Origin: Catellatospora tritici
GTDB lineage: Bacteria; Actinomycetota; Actinomycetes; Mycobacteriales; Micromonosporaceae
NCBI RefSeq assembly: GCF_019083965.1
Contig: NZ_JAHRCY010000009.1
Location: forward strand, 305,242-369,241
DNA length: 64,000 bases
Direction: 5' to 3'
Under the pieces are notes generated by a model. The model was not told the DNA's origin and ran no database searches. It saw nothing but the letters and a program-made list of their open reading frames with translations. How positions within the stretch are numbered: position 1 is the stretch's first letter; every line of letters starts with the position of its first letter. Shown one piece after another: positions 17,244 to 25,735 of the stretch. Position numbers and translations under genes: made by a program.

Positions 17244-17633
17244 TCAGACGATGACCCAGAGCTTCACGTACGCGGTGTTGTCGAACCGGCACTGGTACGT
17301 CGTGATGGTGCCGTTGCCGACCAGCGCCTGCCCGGCGTTGGCACACGCGGCGCCGAAGCCGTCGTTGTTGTAGTGCGCGCTGCGGTAGGTCCAGGTGCCG
17401 CTGACGACGAACAGGTCCCAGTACCCGTTGCCCTGGTTCAGCTTGCACTGGTAGTCGGCGACGGTGCCGGCGGCCAGCAACTCGGCGCCCTTGTCCAGGC
17501 AAGGGGTCTGGAAGAAGACGTCGTCGTCGTAGCCACCGCTGTGGAACGTCCAACCGGTCGCGGCCGCGGCCGGAGCCGCGCTCATCAGCAGCGTCGCGGC
17601 GACGGCGGCAAAGAGGAGAGCAATCTTTCGCAT
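17244..17633 (-). CDS. Small secreted protein with internal duplication, unknown
   Basis: 129 residues with a typical Sec signal peptide (MRKIALLFAAVAATLLMSAA, cleavage after about 25). The mature part of about 104 residues holds four cysteines and two copies of one pattern: C-x(n)-G-x-YQC followed by a W-containing strand, seen as CLDKGAELL...DYQCKLNQ...WDLFVV and CANAGQALV...TYQCRFDN...VKLWVIV. This suggests a two-fold repeated beta domain with one disulfide per repeat. I do not recognise the family. The TATAGT -10-like box ends ten bases before ATG 17633, so the mRNA may be nearly leaderless; a dyad overlaps the promoter. Confidence 0.75.
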   Translation of the reverse strand: MRKIALLFAAVAATLLMSAAPAAAATGWTFHSGGYDDDVFFQTPCLDKGAELLAAGTVADYQCKLNQGNGYWDLFVVSGTWTYRSAHYNNDGFGAACANAGQALVGNGTITTYQCRFDNTAYVKLWVIV

Positions 17634-17647
17634 AGATCGAACACTAT

Positions 17648-17665
17648 ATTGAGGACCATCTCAAT
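17648..17665. promoter_or_regulatory. Dyad overlapping promoter of the small secreted protein
   Basis: ATTGAG and CTCAAT flank six bases, directly upstream of and touching the TATAGT box (17643-17648, minus strand). Its position suits a repressor site; no regulator is known. Confidence 0.4.
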
Positions 17666-17808
17666 GGAAGCATGGCGGCTCGGCATGGCCAGTGCCGCGT
17701 CCCGGCCGTGACGGCCCCGGCCTCGAGAGCCGGACAAAACCGGTTGCCCCTCGTGGGCCCACGCTGATGTACTGCGGAAAGTCCTGTCCCTGAACCGAGG
17801 AGCGTCCG

Positions 17809-17919
17809 ATGCGAGCTGCGTACATGTCCACCCGCTGTCTCGCCATCGCTCACACAGAGGACATGACGCTTCTTGCCATCACTCAACCTTGGCATCCTGG
17901 CGCACGTCGACGCCGGTAA
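17809..17919 (+). CDS. Leader ORF (36 aa) overlapping the ribosomal-protection gene
   Basis: ATG 17809 has GAGGAG seven bases upstream, stronger than the signal of the following gene. The 36-codon frame (MRAAYMSTRCLAIAHTEDMT, then LLAITQPWHP and GARRRR, TAA at 17917-17919) runs 47 bases into the next gene in a different phase. TetM-type genes in Firmicutes carry a leader peptide used for antibiotic-dependent attenuation; here the overlap suggests translational coupling or ribosome-stalling control. A 12-bp palindrome CGTGGGCCCACG lies upstream at 17752-17763. The peptide itself may have no other function. Confidence 0.5.
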   Translation: MRAAYMSTRCLAIAHTEDMTLLAITQPWHPGARRRR

Positions 17920-19843
17920 AACGAGCCTGACCGAGCGGCTGCTGCACGCCGCCGGAGTCATCGACGAGGTCGGCAGCGTCGACGAGGGCAGCACGCAGAC
18001 CGACACGCTCGCGCTGGAACGACAGCGTGGCATCACCATCAAGTCGGCCGTCGTGTCGTTCGTCGTCGACGGGGTCACCGTCAACCTGATCGACACCCCG
18101 GGCCATCCGGACTTCATCGCCGAGGTGGAGCGGGTGCTGGGCGTCCTGGACGGCGCCGTGCTGGTGGTGTCGGCCGTGGAGGGCGTGCAGGCGCAGACCC
18201 GCGTACTGATGCGGGTGCTGCGGCGGCTGCGCATCCCGACGCTGCTGTTCGTCAACAAGATCGACAGGGCCGGGGCACGGTACGGCAGCCTGCTCGACGA
18301 CCTGCGCGCCCGGCTCACCCCGGCGGTCGCCACGATGGGGACCGTGTCCGGCCTCGGCGACCGGAACGCGACGTTCCAGCCGTATGCCCACGATGATCCG
18401 GCCTTCGCCGCGAGCCTGGCCGAACTGCTGGCCGAGCACGACGACGACCTGCTGCGGGCCTACCTGACCGACGAACGGATGCCGGGGGTACGGCTGCCCG
18501 CCGCGCTGGCCGAGCAGACCGGTCGCGCCCTGGTGCACCCGGTGTACTTCGGCTCGGCCATGACCGGCGCGGGCATCGACGAGCTGATCGCGGGCATCAC
18601 CCGACTGCTGCCCGCGACCGACGCCGACGCGACGGCACCCGCCTGCGGCACGGTGTTCAAGGTGGAGCGCGGCACCGCCGGGGAGCTGCAGGCGTACCTG
18701 CGTCTCCACTCCGGCACGCTCCACCTGCGCGACCGGGTCGTCTTCGGTGACGGCCGGGCCGCGAAGGTCACCGGCATCAGCGTCTTCGACCAGGGCACCG
18801 CCGTACGCGCCCCGGCCGTCACCGCGGGCCGGATCGCCAAGGTCACCGGCCTGACCGGCGTACGCGTCGGCGACACGCTGGGCGAACCCACGGCGTACGC
18901 CGCCGACCGGCACCAGTTCGCCCCGCCCACGCTGGAGACGGTGGTGCTGCCCGCCCGGCCCGAGCAGCGCGGCGCCCTGCACGCGGCGCTGGCCCAGCTC
19001 GCCGAGCAGGATCCGCTGATCGCGCTGCGCCACGACGCGGCCGGCGGCGAGCTGGCCGTGTCGCTCTACGGCGAGGTCCAGAAGGAGGTCATCCAGGCGA
19101 CCCTGGCCGACGAGCACGGCCTGGCCGTGTCGTTCCAGGAGACGACGACGGTGTACCTCGAACGGCTGCTCGGCAGCGGGGCGGCCGCCGAGCCGATGGG
19201 CGGGGCGAACCCGTTCCGGGCCGGGGTGGGGCTGCGGCTGGAACCGGCCGAGACCGGCTCGGGGGTGCGGTTCCGGCTCGGCATCGAGCTGGGTTCACTG
19301 CCACTGTCGTTCATCAAGGCGGTCGAGGAGACGGTCCGGCGCACGCTGCGGCAGGGGCTACGCGGGTGGCAGGTCACCGACTGCGTGGTCACGCTGACGG
19401 AGTCGGCCTACACCCCGCCGCCGCCGTACGGGTGGAGCAAGTGGTCGACCTCGGCCGGTGACTTCCGCGACCTCACCCCGCTGGTCCTGATGGCGGCGCT
19501 GCGGCAGGCGGGCACGAACGTGCACGAGCCGATCCACCGGGTGCACGTCGAGGTCCCGGCCGACGCGCTCGCCTCGGTGGTCCCGGTGCTGGCCCAGCTG
19601 GGCGGGGTCGCGCAGGCGACCACGGTGAGCGGGGCGGTCTGCGAGCTGGAGGCCGAACTGCCCGCGGTGCGGGTGCACGAACTCCAGCGGGCGCTGCCCT
19701 CACTCACCCGCGGCGAGGGCGTGCTGGTGAGCGTGTTCGACCACCACCGCCAGGTGCGCGGACCGGCACCGACGCGCGCCCGCACCGACCACAACCCCCT
19801 GGACCGCAAGCAGTACCTTCTGCACACCACCCGCCACCTCTAG
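17873..19843 (+). CDS. Ribosomal-protection GTPase (TetM/Otr(A)-like tetracycline resistance type)
   Basis: 656 residues, EF-G paralogue. GTPase motifs are AHVDAGKTS, RGITI, DTPGH, NKID and SAM. Domain order (G domain to about 240, beta-barrel, then EF-G domains III-V) and the C-terminal blocks VTLTESAYTPPP, DFRDLTPLVLMAALRQAGT and LTRGEGVLVSVFDHH fit the tetracycline-resistance ribosomal protection family, of which Otr(A) is the actinomycete member. Such proteins dislodge tetracycline from the 30S subunit by GTP hydrolysis. The protein opens with TTG 17873 (LPSLNLGILAHVDAGKT); no better start fits. No tetracycline biosynthetic gene is in the window, so resistance is predicted, not shown. Confidence 0.87.
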   Translation: MPSLNLGILAHVDAGKTSLTERLLHAAGVIDEVGSVDEGSTQTDTLALERQRGITIKSAVVSFVVDGVTVNLIDTPGHPDFIAEVERVLGVLDGAVLVVSAVEGVQAQTRVLMRVLRRLRIPTLLFVNKIDRAGARYGSLLDDLRARLTPAVATMGTVSGLGDRNATFQPYAHDDPAFAASLAELLAEHDDDLLRAYLTDERMPGVRLPAALAEQTGRALVHPVYFGSAMTGAGIDELIAGITRLLPATDADATAPACGTVFKVERGTAGELQAYLRLHSGTLHLRDRVVFGDGRAAKVTGISVFDQGTAVRAPAVTAGRIAKVTGLTGVRVGDTLGEPTAYAADRHQFAPPTLETVVLPARPEQRGALHAALAQLAEQDPLIALRHDAAGGELAVSLYGEVQKEVIQATLADEHGLAVSFQETTTVYLERLLGSGAAAEPMGGANPFRAGVGLRLEPAETGSGVRFRLGIELGSLPLSFIKAVEETVRRTLRQGLRGWQVTDCVVTLTESAYTPPPPYGWSKWSTSAGDFRDLTPLVLMAALRQAGTNVHEPIHRVHVEVPADALASVVPVLAQLGGVAQATTVSGAVCELEAELPAVRVHELQRALPSLTRGEGVLVSVFDHHRQVRGPAPTRARTDHNPLDRKQYLLHTTRHL

Positions 19844-19848
19844 GTAAG

Positions 19849-19924
19849 GAAGGGCACCTTCGTCGGCTCGCGTCAGCGAGACGAGCGGAAACGCAGCTCG
19901 CAATCCGAGTGGAAGGTGCCCTTC
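19849..19924. terminator. Long hairpin between convergent genes
   Basis: Perfect 12-bp arms GAAGGGCACCTT (19849-19860) and AAGGTGCCCTTC (19913-19924) enclose an inner GCTCG/CGAGC stem. It starts 6 bases after the GTPase stop and ends 11 bases before the ABC permease stop. Confidence 0.65.
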
Positions 19925-19934
19925 TCAACCCCGG

Positions 19935-22568
19935 TCAGTCGTCGGTGCCCAGTGCGGTGACCGGGCTGACCCGCGACGCCCGCCGGGCGGGCAGCACCCC
20001 GGCCACGGCGGTGAGCAGCACCAGCGCCGCGAACAGCCCGGCCAACGCGGGCACGGGCAGTGCCAGCGGCGCGTCGAGGCCCAGCGCCCGCACCGCCAGC
20101 CAGGCGTACGGCACCCCGAGCAGCAGCCCGAGGGTCGCCCCGAGTACGCCGTACAGGCCCGACTCGGTGGTCAGCATGGTCCGCAGCCCGGCCCGGGACA
20201 GACCGACCGCCCGCAGCAGCCCGGATTCGCGGATCCGTTCCACCACCGACAGCGCGGTCGTCGCGCCGACGCCCACCACGGCGATCAGGACGGTCAGCCC
20301 GACCAGGCCCAGCGCGATCCACAGCACCGCGTCCAGCACGGCCTGGTGGTCGTCGCGCTCGTCGGCCAGCACGCTGACCCCGAACCTGCCGTTGTCGACG
20401 GCGATGCGCCGCAGCGCCTGCTGTCCGGCGGTACGGCCGTCCTCGCCGGATCCGGCCGCGTCGGTCAGGATGCCGGTGAAGCCGTCCGCCGCGCCGAGCC
20501 GGTCCAGGTCGACCCGGTCGACGATCAGGGCCGAGTGCAGCGGGGCCGCCCCGGGCAGCACCGCGGCCACCCGGACCTGGACGGTCCGGCCCTCCCGGGA
20601 CAGGGTGAGCTGGTCGCCCGCGTGCCGACCGAGCAGATCGGCGAGGTATCCGGCCAGTACCACCCGGCCGGGTCCCGCCTCGGCCAGCGACCCGGCCTCG
20701 ACGTCGAGCCCACCGAGCATCGGGAGCGCGGTCAGGTCGAGGTCGTTGGCGTCGAAGACGTTCTGCGGGTCGGCGTCGATGTGCAGCTCGTCCAGGCGCC
20801 GGTAGCCGGCGGTGTGCGCCAGCTCGGGCCGGGCGCGGACCTGCTCCAGCACCGTCGCCGGGATCGGCGGCCCGTCCGTGGTGATCTCGAAATCGGCCGG
20901 GGTGGACAGGGCCATCTCGCGGTCGGCCAGGATCTGCACCGACGCGGCGCCGACCAGGACCCCGGCGATCAGGGTCACCCCGAGGGCGACGACGACCGAG
21001 ATCGCGGCGGCGCGGCGCGGCGCCCCGCCGATGCCGCCGACCGCCAACCGCCCGACCGGGCCGAGCCGTCGCAGCGGCCACCCGACCACCCACAGCACCG
21101 GGCGGACCAGCAGCGGGCCCAGCAGCATCAGCGCGAGGAACGCCAGCGTGCCGGAGGCGACGACGCCGAGCAGCACCGGCAGCGGCGCGTAGTTCTCCGG
21201 GTTCCGGCCGGGCAGGCGATCGACCACGAGCAGCGCCGACAGCACGGCTCCGGCGGCGAACAGGGCACCGAACAGCAGGCGTACCACGCCGACGTCACGT
21301 CGGGATCCGGCGGTCTGCGCCGTACGCAGCGCGGCCAGCGGGGCGACCCGGGCGGCCGAGCGCGCGGGCGCCAGCACCGCGCCGACGGTCAGCAGGACGG
21401 CGCCGCCGACCACGGCCAGCGCGGCCACCGGCGGCGTGCCGGGTCCGGGCAGACGTGTCCCGAACAGTCCCAGCAGCGGCGGGGCGCCGTAGCCGACCGC
21501 GAACGCGGCCAGGACGCCGGTCGCGCTGGCGACGAGCCCGGTGACCGCACCCTCGACGGCCAGCGCGCGGGCGATACCACCCCGGTCGGCGCCGATCGCC
21601 CGCAGCAGGGCCAGCTGCCGGGTGCGCTGGGCGAACACGATCCGGAAGGTGGACGCGACGACCAGCGCGGCGGCGATCACGGCGACGGCCACGAACACGG
21701 CGACGACCGTGAAGATCGTCGTGACCTCCGCCAACGCGGCGACCGCCTCCTCGGCCCGCACCTCGGCCCCGGTGCGGATGCCCGGGACCGGCGCCTGCTC
21801 TCCGTCAGGAGTGGCCCCACCTTCAGGAGTGGCCCCACCTTCAGGAGTGGCCCCACCTTCAGGAGTGGCCTCTCCTGCGGGGATGGCCGGACGAGGTTCG
21901 GTGTCGAGGACCTGCTGGAGCCGCTGCCGCACCTCGGGGGCCGCCGCGCCGTCGGCCAGGCGCACCTCGATCCTGCCCGTCAGACCGCCGGGTGACAGGG
22001 CGATCACGGTGTCCTCCACCGCGTACGCCTGGGCGCCGAAGTCGTGCGGCGTCTCGACGACGCCGGTGACGGTGAGGTCGACCGGCGGCACGTCCGGCCC
22101 GGTCCGGGCGTGCAGCACCGCGCCCACGGTCAGACCCATCCGGTCGGCGGTACGCGGCGTGATCGCGATCTCGTCGCGGGCTTGCGGATACCGGCCCGAG
22201 ACAGCGTGGACCAGCGCCAGCGGGCCGGTGCCCGGATCGGCGGTCACCTGCAGGTAGTTGGCCGAGACCCCCGAACCGAGCTGCACCCCGGTGTTGAACC
22301 TGCCCACCGCCTCGGCCACGCCGGGCAGGGCTCGAATACGACCGAGGACATGTTCGGGCGCCGGGGCCGACTCGTCCCCCACCACGAACGCCACCTGCTC
22401 CGGCGTGCCGCTCAGGTTCTCGAGCAGGGACCGCTCGGTGACCTGCTGGGCCAGCATCGCGGCACAGACCACGAACGACGCGACCAACACGGCCAGGCCC
22501 GTGAGCAGCAGCCGGGCCGGTCGCCGGGCCACCCCGGCCAACTGCGTACGCAGCACCGCCCGGCTCAT
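19935..22568 (-). CDS. ABC transporter permease, FtsX/MacB type
   Basis: 877 residues with two FtsX-like permease halves: an N-terminal helix (about 15-40), a large extracellular domain, three helices near 285-430, then a second unit with an external domain and a final three-helix bundle (about 740-870). It overlaps the ATPase gene by four bases (ATGA), so both form one exporter. Family members move lipoproteins, peptides or lipids, or sense cell-envelope antibiotics. A hexapeptide repeat (PEGGAT, three to four copies) interrupts the first external domain. The divergent sensor kinase/response regulator pair suggests control by an envelope signal. Confidence 0.88.
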   Translation of the reverse strand: MSRAVLRTQLAGVARRPARLLLTGLAVLVASFVVCAAMLAQQVTERSLLENLSGTPEQVAFVVGDESAPAPEHVLGRIRALPGVAEAVGRFNTGVQLGSGVSANYLQVTADPGTGPLALVHAVSGRYPQARDEIAITPRTADRMGLTVGAVLHARTGPDVPPVDLTVTGVVETPHDFGAQAYAVEDTVIALSPGGLTGRIEVRLADGAAAPEVRQRLQQVLDTEPRPAIPAGEATPEGGATPEGGATPEGGATPDGEQAPVPGIRTGAEVRAEEAVAALAEVTTIFTVVAVFVAVAVIAAALVVASTFRIVFAQRTRQLALLRAIGADRGGIARALAVEGAVTGLVASATGVLAAFAVGYGAPPLLGLFGTRLPGPGTPPVAALAVVGGAVLLTVGAVLAPARSAARVAPLAALRTAQTAGSRRDVGVVRLLFGALFAAGAVLSALLVVDRLPGRNPENYAPLPVLLGVVASGTLAFLALMLLGPLLVRPVLWVVGWPLRRLGPVGRLAVGGIGGAPRRAAAISVVVALGVTLIAGVLVGAASVQILADREMALSTPADFEITTDGPPIPATVLEQVRARPELAHTAGYRRLDELHIDADPQNVFDANDLDLTALPMLGGLDVEAGSLAEAGPGRVVLAGYLADLLGRHAGDQLTLSREGRTVQVRVAAVLPGAAPLHSALIVDRVDLDRLGAADGFTGILTDAAGSGEDGRTAGQQALRRIAVDNGRFGVSVLADERDDHQAVLDAVLWIALGLVGLTVLIAVVGVGATTALSVVERIRESGLLRAVGLSRAGLRTMLTTESGLYGVLGATLGLLLGVPYAWLAVRALGLDAPLALPVPALAGLFAALVLLTAVAGVLPARRASRVSPVTALGTDD
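21805..21870. repeat. 18-bp tandem repeat, about 3.7 copies, inside the permease gene
   Basis: Unit TCAGGAGTGGCCCCACCT repeated at 21805, 21823, 21841 and, partly, 21859 with no mismatches in the first three. It encodes PEGGAT repeats in a probable external loop and is likely length-variable. Confidence 0.9.
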
Positions 22569-23323
22569 CGCGGCACCGCCTGCTGCGCCAGCGCGTCGAC
22601 GATCGCGGCACGGTCGGGCCGGTCCAGGTCACCGGCGATCCGGCCGTCGGCCAGCAGCACGACGCGGTCGGCGTACGCGGCGGCGTTGGGGTCGTGGGTC
22701 ACCATGACGACGGTCTGGCCGAGATCGCGGACCGCGTCGCGCAGCAGCGCCAGCACCTGTGCGCCGGAGGCCGAGTCGAGGTTGCCGGTCGGCTCATCGG
22801 CGAAGACCACCTCCGGCCGCGACACCAGCGCCCGCGCCAGCGCGACCCGCTGCTGCTGGCCGCCGGACAGCTCACTGGGCCGGTGGTCGAGTCGGTCGCC
22901 CAGGCCGAGCGCGGTGACCAGGTAGTCGAACAGCTCCGGTTCCGGTCGCCGCCCGGCGAGGTCGAGCGGCAGGGTGATGTTCCGCATCGCGGTCAGCTGC
23001 GGCAGCAGGTTGAACGACTGGAAGACGAAGCCGATCCGCTCCCGCCTGGCCTTGGTCAACACCCGGTCGTCGAGCCTGGTCAGATCCGTCCCGCCGAGCA
23101 GCGCCTGCCCGGAGGTCGCGGTGTCCAGGCCGGCCAGGCAGTGCATCAGGGTCGACTTGCCGGACCCGGACGGGCCCATGATCGCCGTGAACTCGGCCCG
23201 GGTGAAGCCGACCGTCACCCCGTCCAGGGCGCGCACCGCGGCGTCGCCGCTGCCGTACACCTTGACCAGGTCCACCGCGGCCACCGCGTAGACCCGGGTG
23301 GTGACGGTTTGCTGCGTACTCAC
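22565..23323 (-). CDS. ABC transporter ATP-binding protein (LolD/MacB type)
   Basis: 252 residues from GTG 23323, with GGAGG just upstream; a longer in-frame opening lacks such a signal. Walker A GPSGSGKST (about 48), Q-loop FQSFNLLPQL, signature LSGGQQQR (about 150), Walker B VVFADEPT (about 172) and the H-loop VTHD are intact. It energises the FtsX-type permease encoded directly downstream with a four-base overlap. The divergent gap of 149 bp to the sensor kinase gene probably holds both promoters. Confidence 0.9.
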   Translation of the reverse strand: MSTQQTVTTRVYAVAAVDLVKVYGSGDAAVRALDGVTVGFTRAEFTAIMGPSGSGKSTLMHCLAGLDTATSGQALLGGTDLTRLDDRVLTKARRERIGFVFQSFNLLPQLTAMRNITLPLDLAGRRPEPELFDYLVTALGLGDRLDHRPSELSGGQQQRVALARALVSRPEVVFADEPTGNLDSASGAQVLALLRDAVRDLGQTVVMVTHDPNAAAYADRVVLLADGRIAGDLDRPDRAAIVDALAQQAVPR

Positions 23324-23472
23324 ATGTCCTCCAGGGAATGGTCCCGTTGTCGCAGCAGAGCCTTCCGTGCCGGCGGTGCTCGGCGCATCGGCCGACGGCC
23401 AGGTTCGCCGCCGGGCCGCTATGACTTTCGGCCGATCCGGCACCGCCGTACCAGTGGCTACCCTGGGTGACG

Positions 23473-24645
23473 ATGACGACCTCCCCCCTACGCCCCTGGC
23501 TGCTGTTGCTGGGCCGGTTCGCCGCCTTCGTCGGCCTGGCCGTGCTCGGCATCATCGACCTGCGCTACGGCATGCTGTACGAGAACCCCCTGCACACCCT
23601 GGTGCGAGTGGCACCGGCCATGGCCATCGCCGCGATCTGGCTGTTCCCGCACCGACCCGGATCGGTGCTGCTGCCCTGGTTCGCGCTGGTGGGCGCCGCT
23701 GGGTCACTTGGTGTCACCGGACTGCTCTGGCTGCTCGGCGTCTCCGCCAGTGCGAACGGCAGCTGGGGGCTGGCCGAGACGGCCGGACTGCTCGGGCTGC
23801 TCTACGTCACGGCTCGCTGGGCACCGGCCTGGACCGCGCCCTGGGCCGTGCTTGGCGTCGGCGCCGCCGTGACCCTGCTGCCGTTCCGCAGCGGCACCGA
23901 CAACCTGATGGTCGTCTTCGGGTTGCTGCTCGGCATGGCGGCGGCGGCCGTGGTGACCGCGGGGGTGTACATGCGGATGCTGGACAGCGGGCGACGGCGG
24001 GCCCTGGACGAGGTCCGGGCCGCGCAGCGGGCCGAGTTCGCCCGCGACCTGCACGACTTCATCGCCCACCACGTGACCGGCATCATCGTGCAGGCGCAGG
24101 GCGCCCGGTACGTCGCCGAGCAGGATCCGAGTCGGGCACTGGTCGCGCTGGAGCAGATCGAGGCGGCCGGGGCCGAGACGATGGCGTCGATGCGCCGGAT
24201 GGTGAGCGTGCTGCGCGAACCGGAGGCGCCGCTGGCGCCGGTGGCCGGGGCGGCCGACCTGCCGCCGCTGCTGGAGCGGTTCAACCAGTCCAGTCTGGCG
24301 GTGGCGCGGCTGCACGTGGACGGGCCGCTGGAGGGGCTGCCGGTGGAGGTGTCCACCAGCGCCTACCGGGTGGTCATGGAGGCGCTGACCAACGTACGGC
24401 GGCACGCGGTGCACGCACGGGTGGTGGACGTGTCGGTGCGCCGCGCGTCCGGCTGGCTGTTCGTCCGGGTGGCCGACGACGGCGCCCCGCCCCGCCCGGC
24501 CGGTGCTCGCGAACGCGGGTACGGGCTGGTCGGCCTGGCCGAGCGGGTCCGGGCGGTCGGCGGCCGGATCACCGCCGGTCCGGGTATCGAGCGGGGCTGG
24601 CTCGTCGACGTGGCGATGCCGCTGACCTGGCGGGAGGCGCCGTGA
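23473..24645 (+). CDS. NarL-family sensor histidine kinase
   Basis: 390 residues. About six N-terminal membrane helices (1-165) with short loops, so the signal is probably sensed in or at the membrane. The dimerisation/phosphoacceptor region RDLHDFIAHHVTGIIVQ (HisKA_3 type, His near 193) and the HATPase domain with EALTNVRRHA and GYGLVGLAERV are clear. ATG 23473 is preferred over GTG 23467 because a -10-like TACCCT (23459-23464) lies eight bases upstream of it. The stop overlaps the response regulator start (GTGA). Confidence 0.88.
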   Translation: MTTSPLRPWLLLLGRFAAFVGLAVLGIIDLRYGMLYENPLHTLVRVAPAMAIAAIWLFPHRPGSVLLPWFALVGAAGSLGVTGLLWLLGVSASANGSWGLAETAGLLGLLYVTARWAPAWTAPWAVLGVGAAVTLLPFRSGTDNLMVVFGLLLGMAAAAVVTAGVYMRMLDSGRRRALDEVRAAQRAEFARDLHDFIAHHVTGIIVQAQGARYVAEQDPSRALVALEQIEAAGAETMASMRRMVSVLREPEAPLAPVAGAADLPPLLERFNQSSLAVARLHVDGPLEGLPVEVSTSAYRVVMEALTNVRRHAVHARVVDVSVRRASGWLFVRVADDGAPPRPAGARERGYGLVGLAERVRAVGGRITAGPGIERGWLVDVAMPLTWREAP

Positions 24646-25286
24646 TCCGGGTGATGATCGCCGACGATCAGGCGATGGTCCGGACCGGCTTCGGCATGAT
24701 CATCGGTGCCCAGCCGGACATGGAGGTGGTCGGCGAGGCCGCCGACGGCGTCGAGGCGGTCGAGCTGGCCCGCCGGGTCCGGCCCGACGTGGCGCTGTTG
24801 GACATCCGGATGCCGCGCCTGGACGGTCTGGAGGCGCTGCGGCAGCTCGCCGGCCCCGGGGTCGCCGACCCACCGAAAGTGGTCGTGGTGACCACCTTCG
24901 ACCTCGACGAGTACGTGCACGCCGCGCTGCGCAACGGCGCCTGCGGCTTCCTGCTCAAGGACTCCGGACCGGCGCTGCTGGTCGAGGCGGTCCGCGCGGC
25001 CGCGTCGGGCGACTCGCTGATCAGCCCGTCGATCACGGTACGGCTGCTGGAGCACCTGACTCCGCTGCTGCCGCGTCGAACCGGCGACGACCAAGGCCTG
25101 TCCCCGCGTGAACTGGACGTGGTGAAACTGACCGCGCGCGGCCTGACCAACGCCGAGATCGCCGCCCAACTGTTCATCTCGCTCGGCACGGTCAAGACGC
25201 ACCTGGGCAGCGTGCAGGCCAAACTCGGCGCCCGCAACCGCGTCGAGATCGCCGCCTGGGCCTGGGAACACCGCCTCCTCCCCTGA
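24642..25286 (+). CDS. NarL/LuxR-type response regulator
   Basis: 214 residues from GTG 24642, with GGGAGG upstream inside the kinase gene. Receiver domain: acidic pair in IADDQ, phosphoacceptor Asp54 in ALLDIRMP, and LLKDS near residue 105. The C-terminal LuxR-type helix-turn-helix LSPRELDVVKLTARGLTNAE and TVKTHLGSVQAKL binds DNA. It is the partner of the overlapping kinase, and its likely target is the divergent ABC exporter operon, as in known envelope-stress modules; this is inference from position. Confidence 0.9.
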   Translation: MIRVMIADDQAMVRTGFGMIIGAQPDMEVVGEAADGVEAVELARRVRPDVALLDIRMPRLDGLEALRQLAGPGVADPPKVVVVTTFDLDEYVHAALRNGACGFLLKDSGPALLVEAVRAAASGDSLISPSITVRLLEHLTPLLPRRTGDDQGLSPRELDVVKLTARGLTNAEIAAQLFISLGTVKTHLGSVQAKLGARNRVEIAAWAWEHRLLP

Positions 25287-25293
25287 CGGAGTC

Positions 25294-25353
25294 GAGATCG
25301 GGGTCGGGGTCGGGGTCGGGTCGGGTCGGGTCGGGGTCGGGTCAGGTCGGGGT
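25294..25353. repeat. G-rich simple repeat (GGGTCGG-type)
   Basis: Repeated GGGGTCG/GGGTCGG units on the plus strand directly after the response regulator. Runs of three or more Gs at short spacing could form a G-quadruplex. Confidence 0.75.
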
Positions 25354-25414
25354 CGAGTTGCCGGGCAATCGGGGGTATGGGCGGTCAAGATACGCCCGAC
25401 TGCCCGGCAACTCG
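25354..25414. terminator. 14-bp perfect inverted repeat after two-component operon
   Basis: Arms CGAGTTGCCGGGCA (25354-25367) and TGCCCGGCAACTCG (25401-25414), with further pairing (TCGGG/CCCGA) inside. It may end the two-component transcript. Confidence 0.55.
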
Positions 25415-25487
25415 GATGATCTTGCCGACCACCTTCCGGGCGGCCCGACTGCCTGATCGGAGCTGCGATCCGTGCCATGCTGGCGGC

Positions 25488-25697
25488 ATGAGCAATGGCC
25501 TGACCAACCAGCCTCCGCAGGGGCTGCCCCGGTACCGGCTGCTGACCGGCCCGGACGACGACAAGTTCTGCCGCCGGGTCAGCGAGGCGCTCGACCTCGG
25601 CTACCGGCTGCACGGCAGCGCGGCGGTCACCTTCGACGGCGAACAGATCATCGCTGCCCAGGCCGTGGTCTGGCCCGGCGGCCCCGCCGACCACTGA
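25488..25697 (+). CDS. DUF1737-domain small protein
   Basis: 69 residues from ATG 25488. LPRYRLLTGPDDDKFCRRVS, then ALDLGYRLHG and QAVVW match the DUF1737 family, small bacterial proteins of unknown role with a short alpha/beta fold. It has no signal peptide or membrane segment. The start is weakly supported: no clear ribosome-binding site, and an in-frame ATG at 25377 would extend into the inverted repeat. It is transcribed alone. Confidence 0.72.
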   Translation: MSNGLTNQPPQGLPRYRLLTGPDDDKFCRRVSEALDLGYRLHGSAAVTFDGEQIIAAQAVVWPGGPADH

Positions 25698-25735
25698 CCC
25701 GCCCGCCCCACTCCCGGCGTGGGTGGGGGTTCCGC

